Origin: Pseudomonas piscis
GTDB taxonomy: Bacteria; Pseudomonadota; Gammaproteobacteria; Pseudomonadales; Pseudomonadaceae
DNA: 64,000 nt
Reading direction: 5' to 3'
Assembly: GCF_009380155.1 (NCBI RefSeq)
Contig: NZ_WHUV01000001.1
Location: 558,001 to 622,000 of the forward strand
Position numbers and translations under genes: made by a program
Shown here: positions 1-8,403 of the stretch, one piece after another
How the letters are laid out: every line of letters begins with the position of its first letter
How positions within the stretch are numbered: the first letter of the stretch is position 1
The notes under the pieces: model-generated
Databases searched by the model: none
What the model was told of the DNA's origin: nothing
The model's input: the letters and a program-made list of their open reading frames with translations, nothing else

Positions 1-1268
1 AGGTAGGGCGCCGGTTCGGCGCCGAGGTTGTTGAGCAGGCGCTCGCTGTACCAGTCGATGAAGTTGACCACGCCGAACTCGTAGGTCTTGGAGTAGGGCC
101 CGGGCTGGTAGGCGGTGGAGTTGATGCCGCGCTGGTTCTCCTCGGCCAGGCGCCGGTCCTGGTCGTTGGTGGCGTCCCACACCTGGCGCATGCGCTCCAC
201 GTCGTAGTCCACGCCTTCCACGGCGTCCTTGTGCACCAGCCACTTGGTGGTGACCATGGTTTCCTGGGCGCTGATCGGCCACACCGTGAACACGATGATG
301 TGGTCGCCCATGCAGTGGTTCCACGAATGGGGCAGGTGCAGGATGCGCATCGAACCCAGGTCCGGGTTCTTGATCCGGCCCATGAGTTTCTTGCAGCCCT
401 GCTTGCCGTCCAGAGTCATGGACACGGTGCCCTTGAGCAGCGGCATGCGCACGATACGGTTGCGCAGGCCGAAGCTGGCGTGGGCGTAGGGGATCTTCTC
501 GGCTTCCCAGGCGGCGGCGGAGGCCGCTACGTGGTCCTTGAAGGCCTGGTCGGCCCGTGGGTCGGTGACGTCGTCCCATTCCAGCAGGGTTTTGAGCAGT
601 TCCGGGTGCGAGGCATTGCAGTGGTAGCACTCGCGGTTGTTCTCCAGCACCAGTTTCCAGTTGGCCTTTTCCATCAAGGTGGTGGTGATCGCCACCTTGG
701 TGTTCTCCATGTCGTAGGGCTCCATGTAGTGGGCCAGGGTCGCCAGGAAGTCATCGATGGCCGGCGGGTTCTCGGCCAGCGAGATGAAGATGTAGCCGCC
801 GGCGGTCTTCACCTGCACCGGCTTGAGGCTGTACTGCTTCATGTCGAAGTCGGCGCCCATCTCGGTGCCGGCGAACAGCAGGCGGCCGTCCACTTCGTAG
901 GTCCACTGGTGGTAGGGGCAGACCAGCTTGGCCACCTTGCCCTTGTCGCTGGTGCACAAGCGCGAGCCACGGTGCCGGCAGACGTTGTGGAAGGCGTGGA
1001 CCACGCCATCGGCGCCGCGGATGACGATGATCGGGTTCTTGCCGATCTGCAGGGTGATGAAGTTGCCCTTGGTGGGAATCTCCGAGGTCATGCCGGCGAT
1101 CAGCCATTCCTTGTGGAAGATCTCCTGCATGTCGATTTCGAACAGCCTTTGGTCGCAGTAGAAGGGTTGCGGCAGGGAGAAGGTCCGCTCGCGTTCCTGC
1201 AGCATCTGCGCGGTGGCCTTGCGTGCGGGTTCCAGTGGATCGCCCAGGCTCAGGGTGGTGACGTCCAT
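1..1268 (-). CDS. gbcA: Glycine betaine monooxygenase, oxygenase subunit GbcA (3' end cut by window)
   Basis: Rieske-type aromatic-ring-hydroxylase alpha subunit that removes one methyl group from glycine betaine, giving dimethylglycine and formaldehyde; electrons come from GbcB, encoded divergently. The translation starts MDVTTLSLGD at 1268 with AGGA 8 bases upstream. The Rieske 2Fe-2S ligands are C97, H99, C117 and H120 (CRHRG and CPYHQW). The mononuclear iron motif ECYHCNASH lies near residue 210. About 422 codons are present and the stop is off the left edge; the family is about 430 residues, so only a few C-terminal residues are missing. Assignment rests on the residues plus the divergent gbcB, the usual Pseudomonas arrangement. 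It acts in the cytoplasm in choline/betaine catabolism. Confidence 0.93.
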   Translation of the reverse strand, partial: MDVTTLSLGDPLEPARKATAQMLQERERTFSLPQPFYCDQRLFEIDMQEIFHKEWLIAGMTSEIPTKGNFITLQIGKNPIIVIRGADGVVHAFHNVCRHRGSRLCTSDKGKVAKLVCPYHQWTYEVDGRLLFAGTEMGADFDMKQYSLKPVQVKTAGGYIFISLAENPPAIDDFLATLAHYMEPYDMENTKVAITTTLMEKANWKLVLENNRECYHCNASHPELLKTLLEWDDVTDPRADQAFKDHVAASAAAWEAEKIPYAHASFGLRNRIVRMPLLKGTVSMTLDGKQGCKKLMGRIKNPDLGSMRILHLPHSWNHCMGDHIIVFTVWPISAQETMVTTKWLVHKDAVEGVDYDVERMRQVWDATNDQDRRLAEENQRGINSTAYQPGPYSKTYEFGVVNFIDWYSERLLNNLGAEPAPY

Positions 1269-1458
1269 CGTTCAGGTCCTCATGGCCGTTCGGTGCGGCC
1301 GGCGTATTAGGGAGTGGCTACGGTCGGTGCTACGCAAGTCACGAAAAAGCAGCTGTTGTCGTGGGGCCGAGTGTGGGTCCGCAGGCGCCGCGAACCTTAT
1401 CCATGGGCGACATGGCCCAATCTGTTCCCGACGCCGTAGGCCCTGTAGCCGGGGCCTG

Positions 1459-1488
1459 GTCGCGATAAGCATGTGAATGTCGCGGATA
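1459..1488. promoter_or_regulatory. Direct repeats in gbcA-gbcB intergenic region, candidate GbdR site
   Basis: GTCGCGATA at 1459-1467 and GTCGCGGATA at 1479-1488 are direct repeats offset by exactly 20 bp, two helical turns, as expected for an AraC-family dimer. gbc genes are known to be activated by the AraC-family regulator GbdR. The match to GbdR is inference. The remaining 290-bp intergenic region shows no gene. Confidence 0.35.
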
Positions 1489-1558
1489 GGTAAACAGGCC
1501 CTGGGCGCCTTACGCAGAATCGCTGGCAAGACGCCGACAGTCGGCCGTGGAGAACAGC

Positions 1559-2659
1559 ATGTCCAACACCTTCCTCAACCCGGTAACCACCCAGACCTGG
1601 GCCAATGGTCGTCACATCGTCCGTTGCGTCAAAGTCATCCAGGAAACCTGGGACGTACGGACCTTCTGCTTCATGGCCGACCAGCCGATCATGTTCTTCT
1701 TCAAGCCGGGGCAGTTCGTCACCCTGGAGCTGGAGATCGAAGGCCAGCCGGTGATGCGCTCCTACACCATCTCCAGTTCGCCGTCGGTGCCCTACAGCTT
1801 CTCGGTGACCATCAAGCGCGTGCCCGGCGGCAAGGTCTCCAACCACCTGCACGACACCCTGCACGAGGGCCAGGAGCTGGCGGTACACGGGCCGGTGGGG
1901 TTGTTCAACGCCATCGACTTCCCCAACCCGAAGATCCTCTACCTCAGCGGCGGGGTCGGCATCACTCCGGTGATGTCCATGGCGCGCTGGTTCTACGACA
2001 CCAACGCCAATGTCGACATGGTGTTCATCCACAGCGCCCGCTCGCCCAAGGACATCATCTACCACCGCGAGCTGGAGCACATGGCCTCGCGGATCGACAA
2101 CTTCAGCCTGCACCTGATCTGCGAGCGCCATGGCCTGGGCGAGCCCTGGGCCGGTTATCGCGGCTATCTCAACCACAAGATGCTGGAGCTGATGGCGCCG
2201 GACTTCCTCGAGCGGGAGGTGTTCTGCTGCGGCCCCACGCCCTACATGCACGCGGTCAAGCGCCTGCTGGAGGCCGCCGGCTTCGACATGACCCGCTACC
2301 ACGAGGAGTCGTTCGGCGCGACGCCGGCCGATGCCCGGGCCGATGCGGTGGAGCAGGCCGAGCAGGCCGCCGAGGCACCGGAGGTGGATGCCGCCGACCT
2401 GCACCAGGTGGAGTTCACCGCCTCGGGCAAGAGCATTCGCGTGGCCCCGGGGGAGACCGTGCATGCGGCGGCTGCCAAGCTTGGCCTGATGATCCCCAAG
2501 GCCTGCGGCATGGGCATCTGCGGCACTTGCAAGGTACTCAAGCTGGGGGGCGAGGTGGAGATGGAACACAACGGCGGGATCACCGAGGAAGACGAAGCCG
2601 AAGGCTACATCCTGTCGTGCTGCAGCGTGCCCAAGGGCGATGTGCGCGTGGAGTTCTGA
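1559..2659 (+). CDS. gbcB: Glycine betaine monooxygenase reductase subunit GbcB
   Basis: Reductase partner of GbcA: passes electrons from NAD(P)H through FAD and a ferredoxin-type 2Fe-2S centre to the oxygenase. 366 residues. An FAD-binding ferredoxin-reductase domain at the N terminus has the RSYTISSSPS flavin motif near residue 67. An NAD-binding domain follows (YLSGGVGITPV), then an acidic linker, then a plant-type 2Fe-2S domain with CGMGICGTC near residues 315-323 and the final cysteine in SCCS near 354. The start is ATG 1559 with GGAG 6 bases upstream; a GTG at 1547 in the same frame is less likely. It is divergent from gbcA and probably shares its control region. Confidence 0.93.
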   Translation: MSNTFLNPVTTQTWANGRHIVRCVKVIQETWDVRTFCFMADQPIMFFFKPGQFVTLELEIEGQPVMRSYTISSSPSVPYSFSVTIKRVPGGKVSNHLHDTLHEGQELAVHGPVGLFNAIDFPNPKILYLSGGVGITPVMSMARWFYDTNANVDMVFIHSARSPKDIIYHRELEHMASRIDNFSLHLICERHGLGEPWAGYRGYLNHKMLELMAPDFLEREVFCCGPTPYMHAVKRLLEAAGFDMTRYHEESFGATPADARADAVEQAEQAAEAPEVDAADLHQVEFTASGKSIRVAPGETVHAAAAKLGLMIPKACGMGICGTCKVLKLGGEVEMEHNGGITEEDEAEGYILSCCSVPKGDVRVEF

Positions 2660-2666
2660 TCGGCTT

Positions 2667-2705
2667 TCGTGGCGCGGGAGCAAACTGCCTCGCCACAGGC
2701 GGCTC
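2667..2705. repeat. Degenerate REP-like palindrome
   Basis: GTGGCG...CGCCAC arms lie in the gap between convergent gbcB and the nitrilase gene. They resemble the imperfect palindromes scattered between Pseudomonas genes and may also end both transcripts. No T-tract is seen. Confidence 0.35.
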
Positions 2706-2728
2706 GCTCTCGCAACCGGGCCTTGGGC

Positions 2729-3553
2729 TCAATACAACGCCGGGCGGCGGTCCAGGTGCACATGGTTATGTTCACTGATGGACTTGTGCCAGGCCTGGCC
2801 CAGGTCCAGCTCCGCCAGCAGCAACTGTGCGCCGGCTTGGCGCTCTCGGCCGGCCAGCGGATAGCCATCGGCGTCGACGATGGTCGAGCCGCCGACCCAG
2901 TCCACTCCACGTTCCTCGCCACAGCGGTCGCAGGCGGCGATGAACATCCGGTTGACCGCCGCATTGGCCTGCACCCGGACCATCTCCGCCGGCCGTTCGC
3001 CGGCCGGTCGCGGCCCGTTGGGCCAGTTCACCGGCGCGCACAGCAGCGCCGCCCCGGCCAGTGCCGGCAGGCGCACCCACTCGGGAAACTCCAGGTCGTA
3101 GCAGATCATCACGGCGATCGGCCCAAAGCGCGTGGCCACCACCGGCGGTGGCTCGTTGCCGGGGGTGAAGATCAGGTTCTCGCCATCCCACAGGTGGGCC
3201 TTGCGGTACAGGGTCAGCGTTCCTTCCGGCTCGACCAGGGCCGCGCTGTTGGCCACCTGGCCTTGCTCCAGGCGCTCGCAGAAGCCACCGACGATGACCA
3301 CCTGCAGCTCTGCGGCCAACGCCTTCCACAGGCTAAGGGTGGGGCCGTCCAGGGGCTCCGAGAGGGCCAGGGCCTCCTGCCGGTCATGGAACAGGTAGCC
3401 GCTCTGCACCAGCTCCGGCAGCACCACCACCTGGGCGCCCCGGGCGGCGGCTTGGCGGATCGCCGTGGCGCCGAGCTCGCGGTTGTAGTCCAGCTCGCCG
3501 ATGCGTGGCGCCAGTTGCTGGCAGGCTACTTTCAAGGTGCTCGGGGTATTCAT
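2729..3553 (-). CDS. Carbon-nitrogen hydrolase (nitrilase superfamily amidase)
   Basis: 274-residue cytoplasmic nitrilase-superfamily enzyme that hydrolyses a non-peptide C-N bond. The Glu-Lys-Cys triad is visible: E47 in VVLPEL, K118 in YRKAHLW and C151 in ICYDLEFPE. No signal peptide. The ATG overlaps the stop of the upstream permease gene by four bases (ATGA), so the two are probably translationally coupled and the enzyme likely acts on what the permease imports. The substrate cannot be read from sequence; pairing with an NCS1 permease suggests a ureide, carbamoyl or pyrimidine-derived compound. That substrate idea is inference. Confidence 0.85.
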   Translation of the reverse strand: MNTPSTLKVACQQLAPRIGELDYNRELGATAIRQAAARGAQVVVLPELVQSGYLFHDRQEALALSEPLDGPTLSLWKALAAELQVVIVGGFCERLEQGQVANSAALVEPEGTLTLYRKAHLWDGENLIFTPGNEPPPVVATRFGPIAVMICYDLEFPEWVRLPALAGAALLCAPVNWPNGPRPAGERPAEMVRVQANAAVNRMFIAACDRCGEERGVDWVGGSTIVDADGYPLAGRERQAGAQLLLAELDLGQAWHKSISEHNHVHLDRRPALY

Positions 3554-4995
3554 CGGGCCGCTCCTTCCAGGGTTCGTTCGCTGGCCTGGATGGCGCGTTC
3601 TTCAGCGGCCAGGTCCAGGTTGCGGGTCAGGGCCCAGTAGACCAGCCCGGCCACCGCCAGGCCGATCACGAAGGCGATGTCGGCGCCGCCCAGGGCCAGG
3701 GACAGTGGGCCCTGGTAGAAGCTCAGGGACATGAACGGCACCATCGCCAGCAGGCCGAGGAAGTACGCGGTGAGCCCGGCGGCGGACCAGCGGCCATAGA
3801 TGCCGGCGGGGTTGAAGATGTCGCTGATGGCGTAGTGGCCTTTGCGTACCAGGTAGAAGTCCGCCAGGTTCACGGCGGTCCAGGGCACCAGGAAGTACAG
3901 CATCAGCAGCACGAAGGTGTTGAAGCTGCCCAGGTAGCTCTCGGGAATGTTCAGGGCGATCAGGAAGATCACCGCCGCCACCAGCAGGATCCCGGCGACC
4001 CGGCTCTTGAGGTCGGGCTTGATTGACTTGAAGCCGTCGATGGCGCTGATGCCGGTGAGCATGGCGCCGTAGCAGTTGACCGCCATGATGCCCACCAGCG
4101 CCGGCACCGCGATCAGCACGGTGAAGGTGCCGAAGCCCGGGATCAACCGGTTGCCGACGTCGCGCACGCTGGCGATGGCGTCCGGCGATGGCAGGGCCGA
4201 GGCCAGGAACGCGCCCAGGGACATCAGCCACAGGGCCGAGCCGGCGGCGCCCAGGTAGGTCCAGAAAATCACCTGGCGCGACGGCGTCTGGTGCGGCAGG
4301 TAGCGCGAGTAGTCGGAGACGTACACCGAATAGCTGATCTGGTAGCCGGCGGCGGCCGACAGCTGGATCAGGAACGCCGACCAGGAAAAGTGCGCATCGG
4401 CCACCGCCGAGTCGGCTTGCAGGGTCATCAGGGCGCTGACGGTGAGCACCGCGAACACGCTGATCATCACGTAGGTCAGCCAGCGCTGCACGCTGTGCAG
4501 CAGGTCGTGGCCGACCACCGCGATCAGCACCGCGATGGCGATCATCAGCGAGTACCAGGGCGCCCGGGCGCCGGGGATCACGGTGTTGATGGCGTCGGTG
4601 GCCAGGATCACGTTGAACACGTTGAAGCCGATGTAGACGAACACCACGGCGGTGAAGGGCACGATGGCGCCACGCAGGCCGAACTGGGCGCGGGACTGGA
4701 TCATCTGCGGCAGGCCCATGCGTGGCCCCTGGTTGGCATGGAAGGCCATGCAGAAGGTGCCCAGGCACACGCCGATGACGATGGCCAGGATCGCGTATTG
4801 CAGGGCCAGGCCCAGGGCCGCGCCGGTGAAGCCGGTGACCATGGTGGTGAGCACGAAGTTGCCGGTGAACCAGAACGGGCCCTGGTGCCAGACCTTGCCA
4901 TGGCGCTCGTTGCGCGGCACATAGTCGATGGAGCGGGTTTCGATCTTGAGGGACGCAGGCGGGGCTTTCGCGGTAGCGCAGGAGGTGGTCGTCAT
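3550..4995 (-). CDS. NCS1-family nucleobase/allantoin-type permease
   Basis: 481-residue inner-membrane secondary transporter of the nucleobase:cation symporter-1 family (cytosine, hydantoin, allantoin and related compounds). A polar N terminus (about 35 residues) is followed by roughly twelve hydrophobic segments. The SIDYVPRNERHGKVWHQGPFW entry region and NQGPRMGLPQ loop are typical of the family. AAAGG precedes the ATG at 4995. It is coupled to the downstream nitrilase-family gene. An inverted repeat at 5077-5100 lies about 85 bases upstream and may control the pair. The exact substrate is not determinable. Confidence 0.85.
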   Translation of the reverse strand: MTTTSCATAKAPPASLKIETRSIDYVPRNERHGKVWHQGPFWFTGNFVLTTMVTGFTGAALGLALQYAILAIVIGVCLGTFCMAFHANQGPRMGLPQMIQSRAQFGLRGAIVPFTAVVFVYIGFNVFNVILATDAINTVIPGARAPWYSLMIAIAVLIAVVGHDLLHSVQRWLTYVMISVFAVLTVSALMTLQADSAVADAHFSWSAFLIQLSAAAGYQISYSVYVSDYSRYLPHQTPSRQVIFWTYLGAAGSALWLMSLGAFLASALPSPDAIASVRDVGNRLIPGFGTFTVLIAVPALVGIMAVNCYGAMLTGISAIDGFKSIKPDLKSRVAGILLVAAVIFLIALNIPESYLGSFNTFVLLMLYFLVPWTAVNLADFYLVRKGHYAISDIFNPAGIYGRWSAAGLTAYFLGLLAMVPFMSLSFYQGPLSLALGGADIAFVIGLAVAGLVYWALTRNLDLAAEERAIQASERTLEGAAR

Positions 4996-5076
4996 GGGGC
5001 GGTGCCTTTGTTTTTATAGGACGACCCCGGAGTCTCTGATATAGGACGCGGATATTGAATCAGTGAAGGCAAATAA

Positions 5077-5100
5077 TCAGTTCAGGAATTTGTGAACTGA
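5077..5100. promoter_or_regulatory. Perfect inverted repeat upstream of the permease operon
   Basis: TCAGTTCA at 5077-5084 and TGAACTGA at 5093-5100 form 8-bp arms separated by 8 bp. There is no T-tract on either side, so an operator for the permease/nitrilase pair is more likely than a terminator. The regulator is unknown. Confidence 0.4.
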
Positions 5101-5103
5101 TGA

Positions 5104-5124
5104 CCGGCCCCGCGCAGGGGCCGG
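5104..5124 (-). terminator. Stem-loop after ltaE
   Basis: CCGGCCCC at 5104-5111 pairs with GGGGCCGG at 5117-5124 around a 5-base loop, about 40 bases past the ltaE stop. It is very GC-rich but lacks a strong U-tract, so termination may be partial. Confidence 0.5.
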
Positions 5125-5164
5125 CTCTTGAACGAGACGCGGGCTGTCTCGCCAGGCGCGTGGG

Positions 5165-6205
5165 TCAGGCGCTCATCACGGTGCGGATGTCCGCCGCCAG
5201 CTCGCGCACGCGCTCTTCCTCGGTGTCCCAGGAGCACATGAAGCGCGCGCCGCCCTTGCCGATGAAGGTGTAGAAGCGCCAGCCCCGGGCGGTCAGCGCC
5301 GCAATGGCCGGTTCCGAAAGTTGCAGGAACACGCCGTTGGCCTGCACCGGGAACATCAGTTCCACGCCGGGGATATCTTCCACCAGCTTGGCCAGCAGTT
5401 GCGCGCAGTGGTTGGCGTGGTGGCCGTACTTGAGCCAGGCATCGTTTTCCAGCAGGCCGACCCAGGGCGCCGAGAGGAAGCGCATCTTCGAGGCCAGCTG
5501 GCCAGCCTGCTTGCAGCGGTAGTCGAAGTCTTCGGCCAGCTTGTGGTTGAAGAACAGGATCGCCTCACCCACCGCCATGCCGTTCTTGGTGCCGCCGAAG
5601 CACAGCACGTCGACCCCGGCCTTCCAGGTCAGGTCCGCCGGCGAGCAGCCGAGGAAGGCGCAGGCGTTGGAGAACCGCGCGCCGTCCATGTGCAGGTTCA
5701 GGCCCAGTTCCTTGCAGGTGTCGCTGATGGCGCGCACTTCTTGCGGGGTGTAGACGCTGCCGACCTCGGTGGCCTGGGTCAGGGTCACGACCCGAGGCTT
5801 GGGGTAGTGGATGTCCTGGCGCTTGAGGGCCACTTCGCGGATCGAGGCCGGGGTGATCTTGCCGTTCTCGGTGCCGGCGATCAGCAGCTTGGAGCCGTTG
5901 GAGAAAAATTCCGGGGCGCCGCATTCGTCGGTCTCGACGTGGGCGGTTTCCGAGCAGATCACGCTGTGATAGCTCTGGCACAGCGACGACAGGGCCAGGG
6001 AGTTGGCGGCGGTGCCGTTGAAGGCGAAGAACACTTCGCAGTCGGTCTCGAACAGGCGGCGGAAATGATCCGCCGCGCGGGCGGTCCACTGGTCGTCGCC
6101 GTAGGCGCGGTCGTGGCCATGGTTGGCCTGTTCCATGGCGGCCCAGGCCTCGGGGCAGATACCGGAGTAGTTGTCGCTGGCGAATTGTTGGCTCTTGTCG
6201 GTCAT
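5165..6205 (-). CDS. ltaE: Low-specificity L-threonine aldolase
   Basis: PLP-dependent cleavage of L-threonine/L-allo-threonine to glycine and acetaldehyde in the cytoplasm. 346 residues, full family length. The cofactor lysine is K207 in CFGGTKNGM. The AHVETDECGAPE and LHMDGARFSNA segments are typical of the fold-type I aldolases. In P. aeruginosa the ltaA/ltaE gene also sits beside gbcAB, so the position supports the call and links it to glycine supply from betaine. It is divergent from the TraX-like gene across about 115 bp. Confidence 0.92.
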   Translation of the reverse strand: MTDKSQQFASDNYSGICPEAWAAMEQANHGHDRAYGDDQWTARAADHFRRLFETDCEVFFAFNGTAANSLALSSLCQSYHSVICSETAHVETDECGAPEFFSNGSKLLIAGTENGKITPASIREVALKRQDIHYPKPRVVTLTQATEVGSVYTPQEVRAISDTCKELGLNLHMDGARFSNACAFLGCSPADLTWKAGVDVLCFGGTKNGMAVGEAILFFNHKLAEDFDYRCKQAGQLASKMRFLSAPWVGLLENDAWLKYGHHANHCAQLLAKLVEDIPGVELMFPVQANGVFLQLSEPAIAALTARGWRFYTFIGKGGARFMCSWDTEEERVRELAADIRTVMSA

Positions 6206-6320
6206 GGCCGGCTTCCGTATGAGAGGGTTCCGTGGTCGATTATGGTGCGCACTTTACCCAAGAATAACGGCCCCGCACACGCTCTGTTAGCGGGTAATAA
6301 TGCATGGCACATGAGGATTT

Positions 6321-7073
6321 ATGCGTGACGCGATGTTGACGCCCGCCCCCTTGCAGCGCGACGGCGCACTGGATGCGTTGAAGTGGCTGGCGCTGTTGAG
6401 CATGGTCCTGGACCACTTGCGCTATGTGGGCCTGGAGCTGGACTGGCTGTATGTGCCCGGACGCCTGGCGTTTCCCTGGTTCTGCCTGGCGATGGCGGCC
6501 AATCTTTGGCGCGTCGGCGCTGCGCGGCGGCCCGGGCAGTGGAGCTACCTGGGTTGGCTGCTGGCCTTCAGCGGGCTCAGTGAAATTCCCTACCGGTTGT
6601 TCGTTCCCGAGCCCGACACCCTGAACGTGCTGCCGACCCTGGCCCTGGGGTTGCTGGTGGCGCGGGGCTGGCAGCGGCGTAGCGGTCTTGACCTGGTTTT
6701 GGGGGTGGTGGCCCTGGGGCTGGCGGTGGGGTTTTCGCGGTGGCTGATGTTCGGTGCGTTCGGGGTGCTGCTGCCATTGGCCTTGCTGTTGGTGCTGCGT
6801 CGGCCCTGGTATTTCGCCGTGCTGCCGGGGGTGGTGTGCCTGGCGGGCAATCAGTGGGAGGTGCTGTTTGCGGCGGTGCGCCTGGGTAATCCGCTGGCGG
6901 GTTGGGGGGTGGTCGCTTGCCTGCTGGCGCCGGGGCTGGGGATGTGGCTATTGCGGGGGATGTGTGGTGGAGGGTGGGTGCCGGCGATGCGGCGGTGGGC
7001 CTATTTGTTGTATCCGGGGCATTTTTTGTTGTTGTTGGGGGTGAGGCAGGTGTTGGAGGGCGTTGCGCCATGA
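6321..7073 (+). CDS. TraX-family multipass membrane protein
   Basis: 250 residues, almost entirely hydrophobic, with about eight predicted membrane segments. The start DALKWLALLSMVLDHLRYVG and the FPWFCLAMAANLWR segment match the TraX family (first known as the F-pilin acetylase of plasmid F). Chromosomal pseudomonads carry a stand-alone copy, so no conjugation system is implied. AGGA lies upstream of the ATG at 6321. The 3' half is unusually G/T-rich. Substrate and role here are unknown. Confidence 0.8.
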   Translation: MRDAMLTPAPLQRDGALDALKWLALLSMVLDHLRYVGLELDWLYVPGRLAFPWFCLAMAANLWRVGAARRPGQWSYLGWLLAFSGLSEIPYRLFVPEPDTLNVLPTLALGLLVARGWQRRSGLDLVLGVVALGLAVGFSRWLMFGAFGVLLPLALLLVLRRPWYFAVLPGVVCLAGNQWEVLFAAVRLGNPLAGWGVVACLLAPGLGMWLLRGMCGGGWVPAMRRWAYLLYPGHFLLLLGVRQVLEGVAP

Positions 7074-7112
7074 GGATGCTCCGCACCCTGTCGGGGGCGG
7101 AGCGTATTCGGT

Positions 7113-7376
7113 TCAGGCCTGGAGCCGCCAGCCCATCACGCCTAGCAGGTCGCAACTGTCGCGCAGGAGGATAGCGGCGACGTGGGCGATGTGTTGCAGG
7201 TCGGTGTGGTCGGCGTGTTTCAGCTCGGTGCGCGAGAGGCTTTCGAACAGCTGGGTGATGGCCAGCAAGCGGGTGGTGCCGTTGGCGTGGAGGACGTCCA
7301 GTGGGGCGGTTTTGTCGATGAACAGGCAGGGGATGGTGCAGTCGATACCGGTGATGGGGATGTATTGATGAGTCAT
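7113..7376 (-). CDS. Small hypothetical protein (87 aa), Pseudomonas-specific type
   Basis: 87 residues, start MTHQYIPITG with GGAG 8 bases upstream. No signal peptide or membrane segment. One helical region with leucine-rich spacing (TTRLLAITQLFESLS, then DLQHIAHVAAILLRDSCDLL) resembles the two-helix layout of the 125-aa protein at 8532-8909 and of Pseudomonas DUF3077/DUF6124-like proteins; that relationship is inference. A structured element at 7434-7516 lies 57 bases upstream of the start and is shared with the 8532 gene. Function unknown. Confidence 0.7.
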   Translation of the reverse strand: MTHQYIPITGIDCTIPCLFIDKTAPLDVLHANGTTRLLAITQLFESLSRTELKHADHTDLQHIAHVAAILLRDSCDLLGVMGWRLQA

Positions 7377-7433
7377 GGCGAAGGCTCCGTCGTAGATAAG
7401 AGGAGCTGCCCAGTCGTCTTCAAACGAAAAGGT

Positions 7434-7516
7434 GGCAGCTGTACGCGGGTTGGCGAACCGACTCAGCTACGAGCAGTAGGATCGGCAGATCCGGAGATCT
7501 CCCGCGTACAGCCGCC
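7434..7516 (-). promoter_or_regulatory. Structured leader element, copy 1
   Basis: Arms GGCAGCTGTACGCGGG (7434-7449) and CCCGCGTACAGCCGCC (7501-7516) form a 16-bp stem around a 51-base insert. A nearly identical pair of arms occurs at 8404-8480. In both cases the element precedes a small gene by 51-57 bases in the same relative orientation. It may be a cis-acting RNA or a regulator site. Confidence 0.6.
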
Positions 7517-7699
7517 ATAACACATCGCCGCGACCATAGAGGCTCGACGGTAAGCGGTGCAAGCGTGTCTGCTCTTAGCTGAGTTCCAGGTCGCCAAACC
7601 CGGTCGCCGTTTGGGCGAATGGGGAGCATGGGGGGAGGGGGTGTGGGCGGCAAGCCAGACGGTTCTGCAAGTTTTGTAGGATCGGCCTTGGGGCTTGGC

Positions 7700-8230
7700 G
7701 GCCTGGTAGCCGGCCAGGTGCCCTGGGGATGGAGTACATATCCGTTGGCGGTGGGGTGGCTTGCTTATGGTTCCGCCCTTACGGCGGGTCACTTTTTTCA
7801 AACGCCAAAAAAGTAACCAAAAACGCTTGCCCCCACGTCCGGCCGCTCGCTGCGCTCGGGTTCCCTCGTTCCGGTACTTCTCAGGGGGCATCGCTTCCAG
7901 CGATGTCCTCGACTGCGTCGAGGGGCGCTGCGCGCCATTCCCCTGATAAGCACCTGCACTCGGCCTTCCCAGGGGGCGGGTGGGTCAAGATCACCAGCAC
8001 CACGGCGCGCCCTACCGGGCGGCGCATCGCTGGGTCTTGAATCCGTTGAAGGTCCTTCGGCCCTTGTCGCAGCCTCGCCTTGGCTCGACAGCGGTTACAG
8101 GCCCCTGCTTCGTGTAGCCGCTGCCGCAGGCTGCGCACGGGCGCGCAGCGGCCGCTGGATCTTGAATCCGTCGAAGATTTAGTGACCTTTTCATAGCCTT
8201 CGACAGGCTCAAAACCCATCCAAATCTCTT
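7700..8230. repeat. Recurrent Pseudomonas intergenic repeat region, no gene supported
   Basis: The 1155 bp between the two small genes holds no credible gene. From about 7765 it carries a block I recognise as recurring between genes in many pseudomonads: an inverted pair around GGTCACTTTTTTCAAACGCC and AAAAAAGTAACC, then GC-rich palindromes. TCTTGAATCCGT followed by C/T and GAAG occurs as a direct repeat near 8035 and 8159. Reverse-strand open frames here are the ones often mis-annotated as hypothetical proteins. Confidence 0.5.
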
Positions 8231-8301
8231 TCTTTTGTAAGGGGTTTCCGAGAGACTCCGGTGCGCTTGTGCCTGAAGAATCTGCTGGCTAGTCTCCGGT
8301 C

Positions 8302-8320
8302 GTCACTGATCATCAGTGAC
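8302..8320. promoter_or_regulatory. Palindrome, possible operator
   Basis: GTCACTGAT and ATCAGTGAC flank a single C, giving a 19-bp perfect palindrome 212 bp upstream of the 8532 gene. No regulator can be named. Confidence 0.3.
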
Positions 8321-8371
8321 CGGGTTTAGCAGCCCGACCAAACTCAGGCACGCCAAGCTCCATCTCCATCC

Positions 8372-8393
8372 GACCAGCATGCGAATGCTGGTC
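8372..8393 (+). other. Perfect 9-bp hairpin
   Basis: GACCAGCAT (8372-8380), loop GCGA, ATGCTGGTC (8385-8393). It sits just before the structured leader at 8404-8480 and may be part of the same RNA. Confidence 0.4.
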
Positions 8394-8403
8394 AATGCGT
8401 TAT

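Noticed and set aside
231..1310. 359-aa forward open frame opposite gbcA
   Set aside because: Shadow of gbcA: His/Val/Gly-rich translation, no domain, while the reverse frame encodes a complete Rieske oxygenase.
6321..7073. TraX-like gene as evidence of a conjugative element
   Set aside because: No other transfer, relaxase or integrase gene is present; stand-alone chromosomal TraX-family genes are common in pseudomonads.
7463..8219. Reverse-strand open frames (142, 112 and 66 aa) between the two small genes
   Set aside because: They fall in the recurrent intergenic repeat, have low-complexity Arg/Pro-rich composition and no ribosome binding site; similar frames are common mis-annotations in Pseudomonas.
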